Source: Nocardia rhizosphaerihabitans (GTDB taxonomy: Bacteria > Actinomycetota > Actinomycetes > Mycobacteriales > Mycobacteriaceae). Taken from it: DNA of 64,000 nt. Position numbers and translations under genes: made by a program. This document shows positions 52,023 to 61,260 of the stretch, in pieces; position 1 is the first letter of the stretch, and each line of letters opens with the position of its first letter. Below the pieces are notes generated by a model. It did not search any database and had not been told where the DNA came from. It worked only from the letters and a program-made list of their open reading frames with translations. The DNA lies in NCBI RefSeq assembly GCF_014646295.1, contig NZ_BMNE01000004.1, positions 880,320 through 944,319 of the forward strand. The letters are read 5' to 3'.

Positions 52023-53153
52023 ATGAGCTCAGTCGTTCCCTTGCGCGAGCTGGTGCTCGTGCTGCTCGTCTCGGCCACGGTGACCTTCCTGGCGACCGGC
52101 GGTGTCCGGGTGCTGGCCATCGGCTTCGGCGCGGTCGCGATTCCCCGTGAGCGCGATGTGCACGTGAAGCCGATTCCGCGGATGGGTGGCGTCGGCATGT
52201 ATGTCGGTGTCGTCGCCGCGGTGTTGTTCGCGCACCAATTGCCTGCCCTGCGGCGCGGCTTCGATTACGCGCCCGATATTCCTGCGGTACTGGTGGCAGC
52301 GACGATCATCGTGCTCGTCGGCATCGTCGACGACCGATGGGGCCTGGACGCGCTCACCAAATTCGCCGGGCAGGTCACCGCGGCGGGTGTGATGGCCGTG
52401 ATGGGCTTGAGCTGGTACGTGATCTACGACCCGTTCAACGACTCCACCGTGGTGCTCGACGCCCTGCAGGGCGGTCTGGTGACCGTCGGCATCACCGTCA
52501 CGCTCGTCAACGCGATGAACTTCGTCGACGGTCTGGACGGTTTGGCGGCGGGGCTCGGCTTGATCTGTGCCGTGGCGGTTTTCGTGTTCTCCGTCGGTTT
52601 GCTCTACGACCAGGGCGGCTCGGTGGACACCTATCCGCCCGCGCTGCTGGCCGCCGCGCTGGCAGGCGCCTGCCTCGGATTTCTTCCGCACAATTTCTCG
52701 CCCGCCCGAATCTTCATGGGCGATACCGGCTCGATGATGATCGGTTTGATGCTGGCGGCGGTTTCCACCGGCGCCTCCGGCCGAATTCCGCTGCAGGGCT
52801 ATGGCCCGCGCGACATTGTCGGTTTGCTCTCACCGCTGTTGCTGGTCGGCGCGGTGATGTTCATTCCGGTGCTGGATCTGTTGCTCGCGATCGTGCGCCG
52901 GGTGCGCGCCGGCGTGAGTTTCTCCACACCGGACAAAATGCATCTTCATCACCGATTGCTACAGATCGGACATTCCCAGCGACGCGTGGTCCTGTTGATC
53001 TATTTGTGGGTCGGCGTGCTCGCCTTCGGTGCGGTGGGAACATCGCTGATGGATCGGCGACTTGTGGTGTTGCTGGTGGCGGGCGGATTGGTGTTCGCGC
53101 TGGTAGTGACCGCGATCCCATCGATGCGCCGGGTGGAGTCGGCCAACCGGTGA
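52023..53153 (+). CDS. wecA: UDP-GlcNAc:decaprenyl-phosphate GlcNAc-1-phosphate transferase (WecA/Rfe-like)
   Basis: 376 residues, about 10-11 membrane helices. PRERDVHVKPIPRMGGVGMY is the entry loop, VGIVDDRWGLDALTKFAGQ the Asp pair, NAMNFVDGLDGLAAGLGLI the metal-binding Asp motif, and HNFSPARIFMGDTGSMMIGL the substrate motif; KMHLHHRLLQIGHSQRRVVL is the HIHH region of the WecA branch (MraY differs). It starts arabinogalactan linker synthesis in mycolic-acid bacteria. Confidence 0.93.
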   Translation: MSSVVPLRELVLVLLVSATVTFLATGGVRVLAIGFGAVAIPRERDVHVKPIPRMGGVGMYVGVVAAVLFAHQLPALRRGFDYAPDIPAVLVAATIIVLVGIVDDRWGLDALTKFAGQVTAAGVMAVMGLSWYVIYDPFNDSTVVLDALQGGLVTVGITVTLVNAMNFVDGLDGLAAGLGLICAVAVFVFSVGLLYDQGGSVDTYPPALLAAALAGACLGFLPHNFSPARIFMGDTGSMMIGLMLAAVSTGASGRIPLQGYGPRDIVGLLSPLLLVGAVMFIPVLDLLLAIVRRVRAGVSFSTPDKMHLHHRLLQIGHSQRRVVLLIYLWVGVLAFGAVGTSLMDRRLVVLLVAGGLVFALVVTAIPSMRRVESANR

Positions 53154-53181
53154 ACTCCGCCCGCTTGGTAAAGTGCGGCCC

Positions 53182-53640
53182 GTGAGCTTTACACCGGAAA
53201 CCGTGCCAGGCCCCGACGCCCCGTTGCGTGCCGCGCTGCGCTACGGCCTGATCGGTCTCGGCGTCCTCGTCGTCGCCGCGGTCGTGATCGCCACCGCGGT
53301 GGCCGGAACGCCGGGCCTGTGGGGCGCCCTGCTCGGCGCGGCCATCGGCGGTGGGTTCATCCTCACCACCGTCATCGCGGTGCTGCTCGGCGCGAAGCTG
53401 CCGCCGAGTACGGCGGGCCTGGTCATGCTGGTCAGTTGGGTCGGCAAGATGCTGGTCGCGCTGCTGGTCATCGCCGTGCTCAACCAGTTCGACTTCTACA
53501 GCAGGCCCGCGCTGTTCTTCACCGTGGTTGGTGCTCTGCTGATCGTCCTCGGCGCGGAGACGTACGGCGTTGTGAGCCAGAAGGTTCCGTACGTCACGAC
53601 ACGCGCGGGAGACGACGAAACGGCTTCCGAGCAGGAATAA
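53182..53640 (+). CDS. atpI: AtpI-like membrane protein (ATP synthase protein I)
   Basis: 152 residues from GTG 53182. Four membrane helices (YGLIGLGVLVVAAVVIATAV, LWGALLGAAIGGGFILTTVI, GLVMLVSWVGKMLVALLVIA, PALFFTVVGALLIVLGAETY). Short hydrophobic protein directly upstream of atpB, the position and topology of AtpI, which aids c-ring assembly or Mg uptake in other bacteria. Sequence of AtpI is poorly conserved, so the name rests largely on context. Confidence 0.8.
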   Translation: MSFTPETVPGPDAPLRAALRYGLIGLGVLVVAAVVIATAVAGTPGLWGALLGAAIGGGFILTTVIAVLLGAKLPPSTAGLVMLVSWVGKMLVALLVIAVLNQFDFYSRPALFFTVVGALLIVLGAETYGVVSQKVPYVTTRAGDDETASEQE

Positions 53641-53667
53641 TCCCACCCAGCTACACACTGTCGTAGA

Positions 53668-53705
53668 TAGCTTGGTAAAGTGTTGGTAAGCAAGCACCCA
53701 AGCTA
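53668..53705. promoter_or_regulatory. Inverted repeat in the atpI-atpB gap
   Basis: TAGCTTGG and CCAAGCTA (8-bp perfect arms, 22-nt spacer) follow the atpI stop by 27 bp. The spacer also has a tandem TTGGTAA. It could terminate or attenuate the atpI transcript, or be part of an atp promoter. The 286-bp gap contains no gene. Confidence 0.45.
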
Positions 53706-53926
53706 GGGGCGCGGCCCGACCAACTCAGGGCTTTGCCTCGGGTTACCAGGGGGGATCGCCTAGATCCTGCCCGGTGCCGCTATGCTTACTGCCGATCCGG
53801 GTGGAATGTGCCCGGTTGAAGCATGTCGACGATGTCGCCGACGCCCGAACAGAAGTCATACGGTTACACGCTGTATAGGCAACTGTCGAATTTCGAGCCG
53901 ACCAGAGTCGACCCCATTGATCGTCA

Positions 53927-54781
53927 ATGTCCGATCGAACCGCGGGAATGACCGTCGTACCCGCGGCCCGAACACGGGAGAGAACGCTGAGCGTCATCAC
54001 TTTGGCGGCGGGCGAGTTCCACGCGCCATCGCTGTCCGACTTCTTCCCTCCAGCAGTGCTGTTCGAGGGTACGCCGTTCGAACTCGATCGCCTGATGCTG
54101 GTCCGGCTGCTGATGACCGCGGTTCTGGTGGTCGTCTTCCTGCTGGCTTTCCGCTCGCCGAAGATCGTCCCGCGCGGCCTGCAGAACGTGATGGAGACCG
54201 GTGTGGTTTTCGTCAAGGAGCAGATCGCCGACGAGGTACTCGGTAAGGAAACCGGCAAGAAGTTCCTTCCGCTGCTGGCGACGATCTTCTTTACGGTTCT
54301 CTTTCTGAACTTCTCCGGTGTCATTCCGGGATTGAACATCTCGTCGAACGCGCGAATCGGCATGCCGCTGGTCCTGGCCGCGATCGTCTACATCGCCTAC
54401 AACTACGTCGGCATCCGGAAGTACGGCTTCTTCTCCTACATCCGGCACAGCATCGTCGTCCCCGACGTGCCGATCGCGCTGCACGTGCTGCTGATCCCGA
54501 TCGAGTTCATCTCGACCTTCGTTCTGCGCCCGTTCACGCTGACCGTCCGTCTCATGGCCAACATGCTGGCCGGCCACATCATGCTGGTGCTGTTCTTCAG
54601 CGCGACCTGGTTCTTCCTGTTCGACGCCACCGCGTGGATGAAGATCTTCTCGCCGTTCTCGCTGCTCGCCGGCATCGGCTTCACGCTGTTCGAGCTGCTG
54701 GTCATCTTCCTGCAGGCCTACGTTTTCGCGCTGTTGGCCGCCGTGTACATCGCGCAGTCGCAGCACGCTGCCGACCACTGA
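53927..54781 (+). CDS. atpB: ATP synthase F0 subunit a
   Basis: 284 residues from ATG 53927, but residues 1-20 (MSDRTAGMTVVPAARTRERT) have no ribosome site and look unlike subunit a; alignable sequence begins at LSVITLAAGEFHAPSLSDFF. A GGGAGAG lies 6-7 nt before an in-frame CTG at 53987, which may be the real start. Core features: five to six membrane helices and the LTVRLMANMLAGHIMLVLFF helix with the essential Arg at the a-c interface. First gene of the operon proper. Confidence 0.9.
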   Translation: MSDRTAGMTVVPAARTRERTLSVITLAAGEFHAPSLSDFFPPAVLFEGTPFELDRLMLVRLLMTAVLVVVFLLAFRSPKIVPRGLQNVMETGVVFVKEQIADEVLGKETGKKFLPLLATIFFTVLFLNFSGVIPGLNISSNARIGMPLVLAAIVYIAYNYVGIRKYGFFSYIRHSIVVPDVPIALHVLLIPIEFISTFVLRPFTLTVRLMANMLAGHIMLVLFFSATWFFLFDATAWMKIFSPFSLLAGIGFTLFELLVIFLQAYVFALLAAVYIAQSQHAADH

Positions 54782-54858
54782 CCTGACTGAAACCAACTAC
54801 CGGAAACCTGCTACACGCGCCGACCGGCGGGTGAGCAACAGAAAGGGAAACAAGACTC

Positions 54859-55107
54859 ATGAGCCTCGCTTACCTGGCCCAGGAAGCCGCGACCACCGAG
54901 AGCACCTTCCGGGGCTTCGGCGCCATCGGCTACGGTCTCGCCGCGATCGGCCCCGGCATCGGCGTGGGTATCGTCGTCGGTAAGGCCATCGAGGGCATCG
55001 CGCGTCAGCCCGAGCTGTCCGGCCAGATCCGTACCAACATGTTCCTCGGTATCGCGTTCACCGAGGCCCTGGCGCTGATCGGCCTCGTCGCCGGCTTCAT
55101 CTTCTGA
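54859..55107 (+). CDS. atpE: ATP synthase F0 subunit c
   Basis: 82 residues, two membrane helices joined by the polar loop GIARQPE. The proton-binding carboxylate is Glu69 in IAFTEALALIGLVAGF. Bedaquiline-site equivalents differ from M. tuberculosis: Val36 replaces Asp28 and Leu71 replaces Ala63. Forms the rotating c-ring. AAAGGGAAA lies upstream of ATG. Confidence 0.97.
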   Translation: MSLAYLAQEAATTESTFRGFGAIGYGLAAIGPGIGVGIVVGKAIEGIARQPELSGQIRTNMFLGIAFTEALALIGLVAGFIF

Positions 55108-55112
55108 TTCCG

Positions 55113-55670
55113 ATGCGCGAAATCATGATGCTCGCCGCTGAAGGGGGAGAGGAAGTGAATCCTCTCGTCCCCGAAACGTACGACATCGTCTGGTCGATCG
55201 TCTGTGTCATCGTCGTCGGTCTGCTTTTCTGGAAGTACGTGATCCCACGTGTGACCAAGACCCTCGAAGAGCGCACGGACAAGATCGAAGGCGGTATCGC
55301 CAGGGCCGAAGCAGCCCAGGCGGAGGCACAGCAGACGCTGCAGCAGTACCAGCAGCAGCTCGCCGACGCCCGGCTCGAGGCCGCACGTATCCGCGAGGAT
55401 GCGCGCACCCAGGGTCAGCAGATCCTCGCGCAGATGCGCACGGATGCCCAGGCCGAAAGCGACCGTATCGTCGCCGCCGGTCACTCCCAGCTGGAAGCCC
55501 AGCGCCAGCAGATCCTGACCGAGCTGCGTTCCGAGGTCGGCCGCACGGCCGTCGACCTGGCCGAGAAGATCATCGGTCAGTCTGTCTCGGACGAGGCCAA
55601 GCAAGCGGCGTCGATCGACAAGTTCCTCAGCGAACTCGACGACACCGACGCCATCGGGGTCGGAAGGTAA
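55113..55670 (+). CDS. atpF: ATP synthase F0 subunit b
   Basis: 185 residues. One N-terminal membrane helix (YDIVWSIVCVIVVGLLFWKY) then a long charged coiled coil (GGIARAEAAQAEAQQTLQQY, RIREDARTQGQQILAQMRTD). Stator stalk. Gap of only 5 bp to atpE. Unlike mycobacteria, b is separate here and there is no b-delta fusion. Confidence 0.96.
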   Translation: MREIMMLAAEGGEEVNPLVPETYDIVWSIVCVIVVGLLFWKYVIPRVTKTLEERTDKIEGGIARAEAAQAEAQQTLQQYQQQLADARLEAARIREDARTQGQQILAQMRTDAQAESDRIVAAGHSQLEAQRQQILTELRSEVGRTAVDLAEKIIGQSVSDEAKQAASIDKFLSELDDTDAIGVGR

Positions 55671-55689
55671 CGACGCGAAAGTGAGAAGC

Positions 55690-56502
55690 ATGTACGCAGC
55701 GAGCCGCGAGGCCAGCTCCCGGTCCCGGGAGGCGCTTCGGGCCGCTCTGACCGGAAGCGAAACTGTTGCGGCCACAACGGGGTCGGAACTGTTCGCCGTT
55801 GTCGCCGTGCTGGACGACCAGCGTTCGCTGCGTGTGGCGCTCGCGGACGTGTCGGTGCCGGGTTCGGCGCGCGCTGAACTCAGTGAGCGGATCTTCGGCG
55901 GCAAGGTCAGCGCTGCCACGCAGGCAGTGCTGACCACCGCGGTGGCGCAGAACTGGTCGCGCACCCGTGATCTGGTCGACACCCTGGTGCTGCTCGGGCA
56001 GGAGGCTCTGCTGGAGTCGGCCGCCGACGGTGGCCGGCTGGACGCGGTGGAGGACGAGCTGTTCCGGCTCGGACGCATCATCGCCGACAACCCGCAGCTG
56101 GAGCAGGCACTGTCCGATCAGGGCAAGCCGGCACCGGCCCGGCGTGAGCTGATCGAACGGCTGCTGACCGGCAAGGCCGAGCCGATCACCCTGACGCTGG
56201 CCGAGCAGGCGGTGACCCGACTGCGGACCAACAACATCGGCGTCGCCTTCGACGCCCTGTCCGATCTGGCGGCGGCCCGTCGTGACCAGATCGTCGCCCA
56301 CGCGCACGCCGCGGTCGAGCTGACAGATCAGCAGAAGGAGAAGCTCTCGGCTTCCCTGCAGCGGATCTACGGCAAGGCGGTCACCGTGCACGTGCAGGTC
56401 GACCCGACGCTGCTGAGCGGCGTCGTCGTGCGCGTCGGAGACGACGTCATCGACGGCAGCGCCACCGGCCGACTGGAGAAGCTGCGCCGGGCGCTGTCCT
56501 AA
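55690..56502 (+). CDS. atpH: ATP synthase F1 subunit delta
   Basis: 270 residues from ATG 55690 (MYAASREASSRSREALRAAL); a GTG at 55681 is in frame. OSCP/delta features include VAVLDDQRSLRVALADVSVP, SAATQAVLTTAVAQNWSRTR and the C-terminal VHVQVDPTLLSGVVVRVGDD with GSATGRLEKLRRALS. The length of 270 rather than 180 is usual for actinobacteria. Caps the stator at the top of F1. Confidence 0.96.
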   Translation: MYAASREASSRSREALRAALTGSETVAATTGSELFAVVAVLDDQRSLRVALADVSVPGSARAELSERIFGGKVSAATQAVLTTAVAQNWSRTRDLVDTLVLLGQEALLESAADGGRLDAVEDELFRLGRIIADNPQLEQALSDQGKPAPARRELIERLLTGKAEPITLTLAEQAVTRLRTNNIGVAFDALSDLAAARRDQIVAHAHAAVELTDQQKEKLSASLQRIYGKAVTVHVQVDPTLLSGVVVRVGDDVIDGSATGRLEKLRRALS

Positions 56503-56568
56503 TCGGACACCGCCTGACCCGACTTCCCAACCCCCGACATTCGAGACCACAGCGAGAGCAGGAACAAC

Positions 56569-58209
56569 ATGGCGGAGCTGACGATCTCCTCCGACGAGAT
56601 CCGTAGCGCGATCGAGAGCTACACCCAGAGCTACACCCCGGAAACCTCCATCGAAGAAGTCGGCCTCGTGACCGACACCGGCGACGGCATCGCGCACGTC
56701 AGCGGTCTGCCTTCGGCGATGGCCAACGAGCTGCTCGAGTTCCCTGGCGGCGTCCTGGGCGTCGCGCTGAACCTCGAGGACACCGAGATCGGTGCCGTCA
56801 TCCTCGGCGAGTACGCCTCGCTCGAGGAGGGCCAGCAGGTCCGCCGCACCGGCGACGTGCTGTCGGTTCCCGTCGGTGACAAGTTCCTCGGTCGCGTCGT
56901 CAACCCGCTCGGCCAGCCGATCGACGGCCTGGGCGAGATCGAAGCCGACGACCGCCGCGTGCTGGAGCTGCAGGCCGCGACCGTGCTGGAGCGCCAGCCG
57001 GTCGAGGAGCCGCTGGCCACCGGTATCACCGCGATCGACGCGCTGACCGCCATCGGCCGCGGCCAGCGTCAGCTGATCATCGGCGACCGTAAGACCGGCA
57101 AGACCGCAGTCGCCGTCGACGCGATCCTGAACCAGAAGGCGAACTGGGAGACCGGCGACCCGACCAAGCAGGTCCGCTGCATCTACGTCGCGATCGGCCA
57201 GAAGGGCTCCACCATCGCGGGCGTCAAGACCGCGCTCGAGGAGCACGGCGCGATGGAGTACACCACCATCGTCGCGGCCCCCGCGTCCGACTCCGCCGGC
57301 TTCAAGTGGCTGGCTCCCTACACCGGTTCGGCCATCGGCCAGCACTGGATGTACCAGGGCAAGCACGTCCTGATCGTGTTCGACGACCTGACCAAGCAGG
57401 CCGAGGCCTACCGCGCCATCTCGCTGCTGCTGCGTCGTCCGCCGGGCCGCGAGGCGTACCCCGGTGACGTCTTCTACCTGCACTCCCGTCTGCTGGAGCG
57501 TTGCGCGAAGCTGTCCGACGAGATGGGCGGCGGCTCGATGACCGGTCTGCCGATCATCGAGACCAAGGCCAACGACGTCTCGGCGTTCATCCCGACCAAC
57601 GTCATCTCCATCACCGACGGCCAGGTCTTCCTCGAGTCCGACCTGTTCAACAAGGGTGTCCGCCCGGCGATCAACGTCGGTACCTCGGTCTCCCGTGTCG
57701 GTGGCGCCGCCCAGACCAAGGCCATGAAGAAGGTCGCCGGTTCGCTGCGTCTGGAAATGGCGCAGTACCGCGAGCTGGAGGCGTTCTCCGCCTTCGCCTC
57801 CGACCTGGATGCCGCCTCGCTGGCCCAGCTCGAGCGTGGTGCCCGCTGGGTGGAGCTGCTCAAGCAGAACCAGTACTCCCCGGTCGCCGTCGAGGATCAG
57901 GTCGTCTCGATCTACCTGGTCGACGCCGGCTACTACGACTCGGTGCCGGTCGGCGACGTGCGTCGCTTCACCGCCGAGCTGCTGGAGCACCTGCACAGCG
58001 CGACCCAGTCGTCCTTCGACGCGCTCGAGGGTGGCCGCAAGCCGCTCGACGGCGAGGCCGCCGACGCGATCAAGTCGGAGACCGACAAGTTCAAGGAAGG
58101 CTTCCTGGCTTCCGACGGCAGCCGTGTCGTGAACGAGGCCGCTGCCGGCGATCTGGACCACGAAGAGGTCGAGTCGCTGTCGGTCACCCGCAAGCACGTC
58201 GACAAGTAA
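56569..58209 (+). CDS. atpA: ATP synthase F1 subunit alpha
   Basis: 546 residues. P-loop GDRKTGKTAVAVDAIL (Lys178), YVAIGQKGSTIAGVKTALEE, and the conserved VGTSVSRVGGAAQTKAMKKV with the arginine finger. The C-terminus beyond about 515 (HEEVESLSVTRKHVDK) corresponds to the extension that in mycobacteria suppresses ATP hydrolysis; presence by length and position, function inferred. Confidence 0.97.
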   Translation: MAELTISSDEIRSAIESYTQSYTPETSIEEVGLVTDTGDGIAHVSGLPSAMANELLEFPGGVLGVALNLEDTEIGAVILGEYASLEEGQQVRRTGDVLSVPVGDKFLGRVVNPLGQPIDGLGEIEADDRRVLELQAATVLERQPVEEPLATGITAIDALTAIGRGQRQLIIGDRKTGKTAVAVDAILNQKANWETGDPTKQVRCIYVAIGQKGSTIAGVKTALEEHGAMEYTTIVAAPASDSAGFKWLAPYTGSAIGQHWMYQGKHVLIVFDDLTKQAEAYRAISLLLRRPPGREAYPGDVFYLHSRLLERCAKLSDEMGGGSMTGLPIIETKANDVSAFIPTNVISITDGQVFLESDLFNKGVRPAINVGTSVSRVGGAAQTKAMKKVAGSLRLEMAQYRELEAFSAFASDLDAASLAQLERGARWVELLKQNQYSPVAVEDQVVSIYLVDAGYYDSVPVGDVRRFTAELLEHLHSATQSSFDALEGGRKPLDGEAADAIKSETDKFKEGFLASDGSRVVNEAAAGDLDHEEVESLSVTRKHVDK

Positions 58210-58271
58210 GCCGGGTCAGGACTGATGTCGGCATATTCCGATCTGGCGAATGAAGGGAGTGTGAACCGCTA

Positions 58272-59243
58272 GTGGCAAGTTTGCGTGAATTGCGCTCCCG
58301 CATTCGTGGTGTGAATTCGATCAAGAAGATCACCAAGGCTCAGGAACTGATCGCGACCTCGCGAATTTCCAAGGCCCAGGCCAGGGTTGCGGCGGCCAAG
58401 CCGTACGCCGAGGAGATCACCAAGGTCCTCGGTGAGCTGGCGAGCGCGTCGAAGAACCTGGCGCACCCGCTGCTCAACGAGCGCCCCAACCCGAAGCGCG
58501 CCGCCGTCCTGGTGATCACCAGCGACAGCGGTATGTGCGGCGGCTACAACTCGAACGTGCTCAAGCGCGCCGAGGAGCTCATGACCACCCTGCGTGGCGA
58601 GGGCAAAGAGCCGGTGCTGTACGTGATGGGCAACAAGGGCCTCACGTACTACAAGTTCCGCAACCGCCCGTTCCAGGCGTCGTGGACCGGCTTCTCGCAG
58701 CAGCCGAAGTACACCGATGCGTCGGCCGCGTGCAGCCACCTGGTCGAGGCCTTCATGGCCGGCTCCGACAACGAGGTTCCCTCGCTGGACGGCACCGGAA
58801 CCATCGCGGGCGTCGACGAGCTGCACATCGTGTACACCAAGTTCGTCTCGATGCTGACCCAGAACCCGGAGGTGCGCCGCCTGGCGCCGATCCAGGTCAG
58901 CTTCGTCGACGAGCACTTCGAGCTCGGCGACGACATCATGTCGGACTCGCCGAACGCGGTGGTCACGGCGCAGTACGAATTCGAGCCGGACGCCGATGTG
59001 CTGCTGGGGGCTCTGCTGCCCAAGTACATCAACACGCGTATCTACTCATCGTTGCTCGAGGCAGCGGCATCCGAGTCCGCGGCTCGGCGCACCGCAATGA
59101 AGGCGGCGACCGACAACGCCAACGAGCTGGCCAGTGTGCTCCAGCGCGAGGCGAACTCGGTGCGTCAGGCCCAGATCACGCAGGAAATCAGCGAAATCGT
59201 CGGCGGCGTGAACGCGCTGGCGTCGAGCTCGGACCGCGACTAG
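58272..59243 (+). CDS. atpG: ATP synthase F1 subunit gamma
   Basis: 323 residues from GTG 58272. N-terminal coiled coil (LRELRSRIRGVNSIKKITKA), central Rossmann-like part (ITSDSGMCGGYNSNVLKRAE) and C-terminal helix (RTAMKAATDNANELASVLQR, LTQ-type end ITQEISEIVGGVNALAS). About 35 residues longer than E. coli gamma; the extra includes SLDGTGTIAGVDELHIVYTK, matching the actinobacterial insertion near residue 170. Central rotor shaft. Confidence 0.97.
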   Translation: MASLRELRSRIRGVNSIKKITKAQELIATSRISKAQARVAAAKPYAEEITKVLGELASASKNLAHPLLNERPNPKRAAVLVITSDSGMCGGYNSNVLKRAEELMTTLRGEGKEPVLYVMGNKGLTYYKFRNRPFQASWTGFSQQPKYTDASAACSHLVEAFMAGSDNEVPSLDGTGTIAGVDELHIVYTKFVSMLTQNPEVRRLAPIQVSFVDEHFELGDDIMSDSPNAVVTAQYEFEPDADVLLGALLPKYINTRIYSSLLEAAASESAARRTAMKAATDNANELASVLQREANSVRQAQITQEISEIVGGVNALASSSDRD

Positions 59244-59267
59244 AAGCGCAGGAAGAGAACCAATCTA

Positions 59268-60716
59268 ATGACCGCAGCTGTCACTCAGGACAACGCGAGT
59301 AAGGCAGGCGCAGCCGCCGGCCGCGTCGTCCGTGTCATCGGCCCCGTCGTGGACGTCGAGTTCCCGCGTGGCGCCATCCCCGAGCTGTTCAACGCTCTCA
59401 ACGCCGACATCAAGCTGGCGTCGGTGGCCAAGACCCTGACCCTCGAGGTCGCCCAGCACCTCGGCGACAACATCGTGCGCACCATCTCGATGCAGCCGAC
59501 CGACGGCCTGGTCCGTGGCGCGGCCGTCATCGACTCGGGCAAGCCGATCTCGGTGCCCGTCGGTGACATCGTCAAGGGCCACGTGTTCAACGCCCTCGGT
59601 GACTGCCTCGACTCGCCTGGCCTGGGCCGCGACGGCGAGCAGTGGGGCATCCACCGCAAGCCCCCGAGCTTCGATCAGCTCGAGGGTAAGACCGAGATGC
59701 TCGAGACCGGTGTCAAGGTCATCGACCTGCTGACCCCGTACGTCAAGGGCGGCAAGATCGGTCTGTTCGGTGGTGCCGGTGTCGGCAAGACCGTTCTGAT
59801 CCAGGAGATGATCACCCGTATCGCTCGCGAGTTCTCCGGCACCTCGGTGTTCGCGGGTGTCGGTGAGCGTACCCGTGAGGGCACCGACCTCCACCTGGAA
59901 ATGGAAGAGATGGGCGTCCTCCAGGACACCGCCCTCGTCTTCGGCCAGATGGACGAGCCGCCGGGCACGCGTATGCGCGTTGCCCTGTCCGCGCTGACCA
60001 TGGCGGAGTACTTCCGCGATGTCCAGCACCAGGACGTGCTGCTCTTCATCGACAACATCTTCCGTTTCACCCAGGCCGGTTCCGAGGTCTCGACCCTGCT
60101 GGGTCGTATGCCTTCGGCCGTGGGTTACCAGCCGACGCTGGCGGACGAGATGGGTGAGCTCCAGGAGCGCATCACCTCGACCCGTGGTCGCTCGATCACC
60201 TCGCTGCAGGCGATCTACGTCCCCGCCGACGACTACACCGACCCGGCGCCGGCGACCACCTTCGCCCACCTGGACGCGACGACCGAGCTCTCCCGCCCGA
60301 TCTCGCAGAAGGGCATCTACCCGGCCGTCGACCCGCTGACCTCGACCTCTCGTATCCTCGAGGCTTCGATCGTCGGCGAGCGCCACTTCCGGGTCGCCAA
60401 CGAGGTCAAGCGGATCCTGCAGAAGTACAAGGAGCTGCAGGACATCATCGCCATCCTCGGTATGGACGAGCTCTCCGAAGAGGACAAGGTCCTCGTCGGC
60501 CGTGCCCGTCGTCTGGAGAAGTTCCTCGGCCAGAACTTCATCGTGGCCGAGAAGTTCACCGGTCAGCCGGGTTCGGTCGTGCCGCTGGAGCAGACCATCG
60601 ACGACTTCGATCGCGTCTGCAAGGGCGAGTTCGACCACTTCCCGGAGCAGGCGTTCAACTCCTGCGGTGGTCTCGACGACGTCGAGGCCGCTGCGAAGAA
60701 GATCGCCGGGAAGTAG
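59268..60716 (+). CDS. atpD: ATP synthase F1 subunit beta
   Basis: 482 residues. Catalytic P-loop GGAGVGKTVLIQEMI (Lys174), Walker B DVLLFIDNIFRF, catalytic Glu in GVGERTREGTD and the DELSEED lever DELSEEDKVLVGRA, the full set. Carries the three catalytic sites. Confidence 0.98.
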   Translation: MTAAVTQDNASKAGAAAGRVVRVIGPVVDVEFPRGAIPELFNALNADIKLASVAKTLTLEVAQHLGDNIVRTISMQPTDGLVRGAAVIDSGKPISVPVGDIVKGHVFNALGDCLDSPGLGRDGEQWGIHRKPPSFDQLEGKTEMLETGVKVIDLLTPYVKGGKIGLFGGAGVGKTVLIQEMITRIAREFSGTSVFAGVGERTREGTDLHLEMEEMGVLQDTALVFGQMDEPPGTRMRVALSALTMAEYFRDVQHQDVLLFIDNIFRFTQAGSEVSTLLGRMPSAVGYQPTLADEMGELQERITSTRGRSITSLQAIYVPADDYTDPAPATTFAHLDATTELSRPISQKGIYPAVDPLTSTSRILEASIVGERHFRVANEVKRILQKYKELQDIIAILGMDELSEEDKVLVGRARRLEKFLGQNFIVAEKFTGQPGSVVPLEQTIDDFDRVCKGEFDHFPEQAFNSCGGLDDVEAAAKKIAGK

Positions 60717-60722
60717 TCCACC

Positions 60723-61100
60723 ATGGCGGAGATGACAGTTGATCTCGTAGCGGTCGAACGCAAGCTCTGGTCCGGCCAGGCTTCGTTCGTCAGCGCGCAG
60801 ACCACCGAAGGTCAGATCGGCATCATGGCCGGCCACGAGCCGCTGCTCGGTCAGCTCGTCGAGGGCGGCACGGTGTCCATCGTGTCGACCGAGGGCGAGC
60901 GGATCGTCGCCGCGGTGCACGGCGGTTTCTTCTCGGTGACCGCCGATACCGTGCGCGTGCTCGCCGAGTCCGCGGACCTCTCGGGCGAGGTCGATGTCGA
61001 CGCGGCACGTAAGGTGCTGGCCGACACGAGCGCTTCCGAAGTGGCAACGCGCGTGGCACAGGCCCAGGTGCGTGCCGTCGAGGCTGCCGCGAAGCACTGA
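60723..61100 (+). CDS. atpC: ATP synthase F1 subunit epsilon
   Basis: 125 residues. N-terminal beta sandwich (VAVERKLWSGQASFVSAQTT, GIMAGHEPLLGQLVEGG, HGGFFSVTADTVRVLAESAD) and a short C-terminal helix pair. Short of the E. coli length, as in other actinobacteria; the C-terminal inhibitory helix is reduced. 6 bp after atpD. Confidence 0.96.
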   Translation: MAEMTVDLVAVERKLWSGQASFVSAQTTEGQIGIMAGHEPLLGQLVEGGTVSIVSTEGERIVAAVHGGFFSVTADTVRVLAESADLSGEVDVDAARKVLADTSASEVATRVAQAQVRAVEAAAKH

Positions 61101-61119
61101 TCGCGAGAACACCAGACAT

Positions 61120-61153
61120 CTGTCGGCGACGAACTCCGGTTCGTCGCCGACAG
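61120..61153 (+). terminator. Terminator of the atp operon
   Basis: Perfect 15-bp stem CTGTCGGCGACGAAC / GTTCGTCGCCGACAG with a 4-nt loop, 19 bp after atpC, then TGTCGTTTTC. Confidence 0.9.
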
Positions 61154-61260
61154 TGTCGTTTTCGGGGGTTTACCGGTCCCGCCGGAGTCGCGCGGACCGG
61201 GCGTGATTGAATGGCGACGGGGGTGTCTTCGACACCAGCTGAGCGAAAGGGCGTACGGCA

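Noticed and set aside
55627..58197. 856-codon antisense frame across atpH-atpA
   Set aside because: Shadow of the highly biased codon use of atpA; no domain recognised.
59265..61112. 615-codon antisense frame across atpD-atpC
   Set aside because: Same reason as above; sense proteins are unambiguous.
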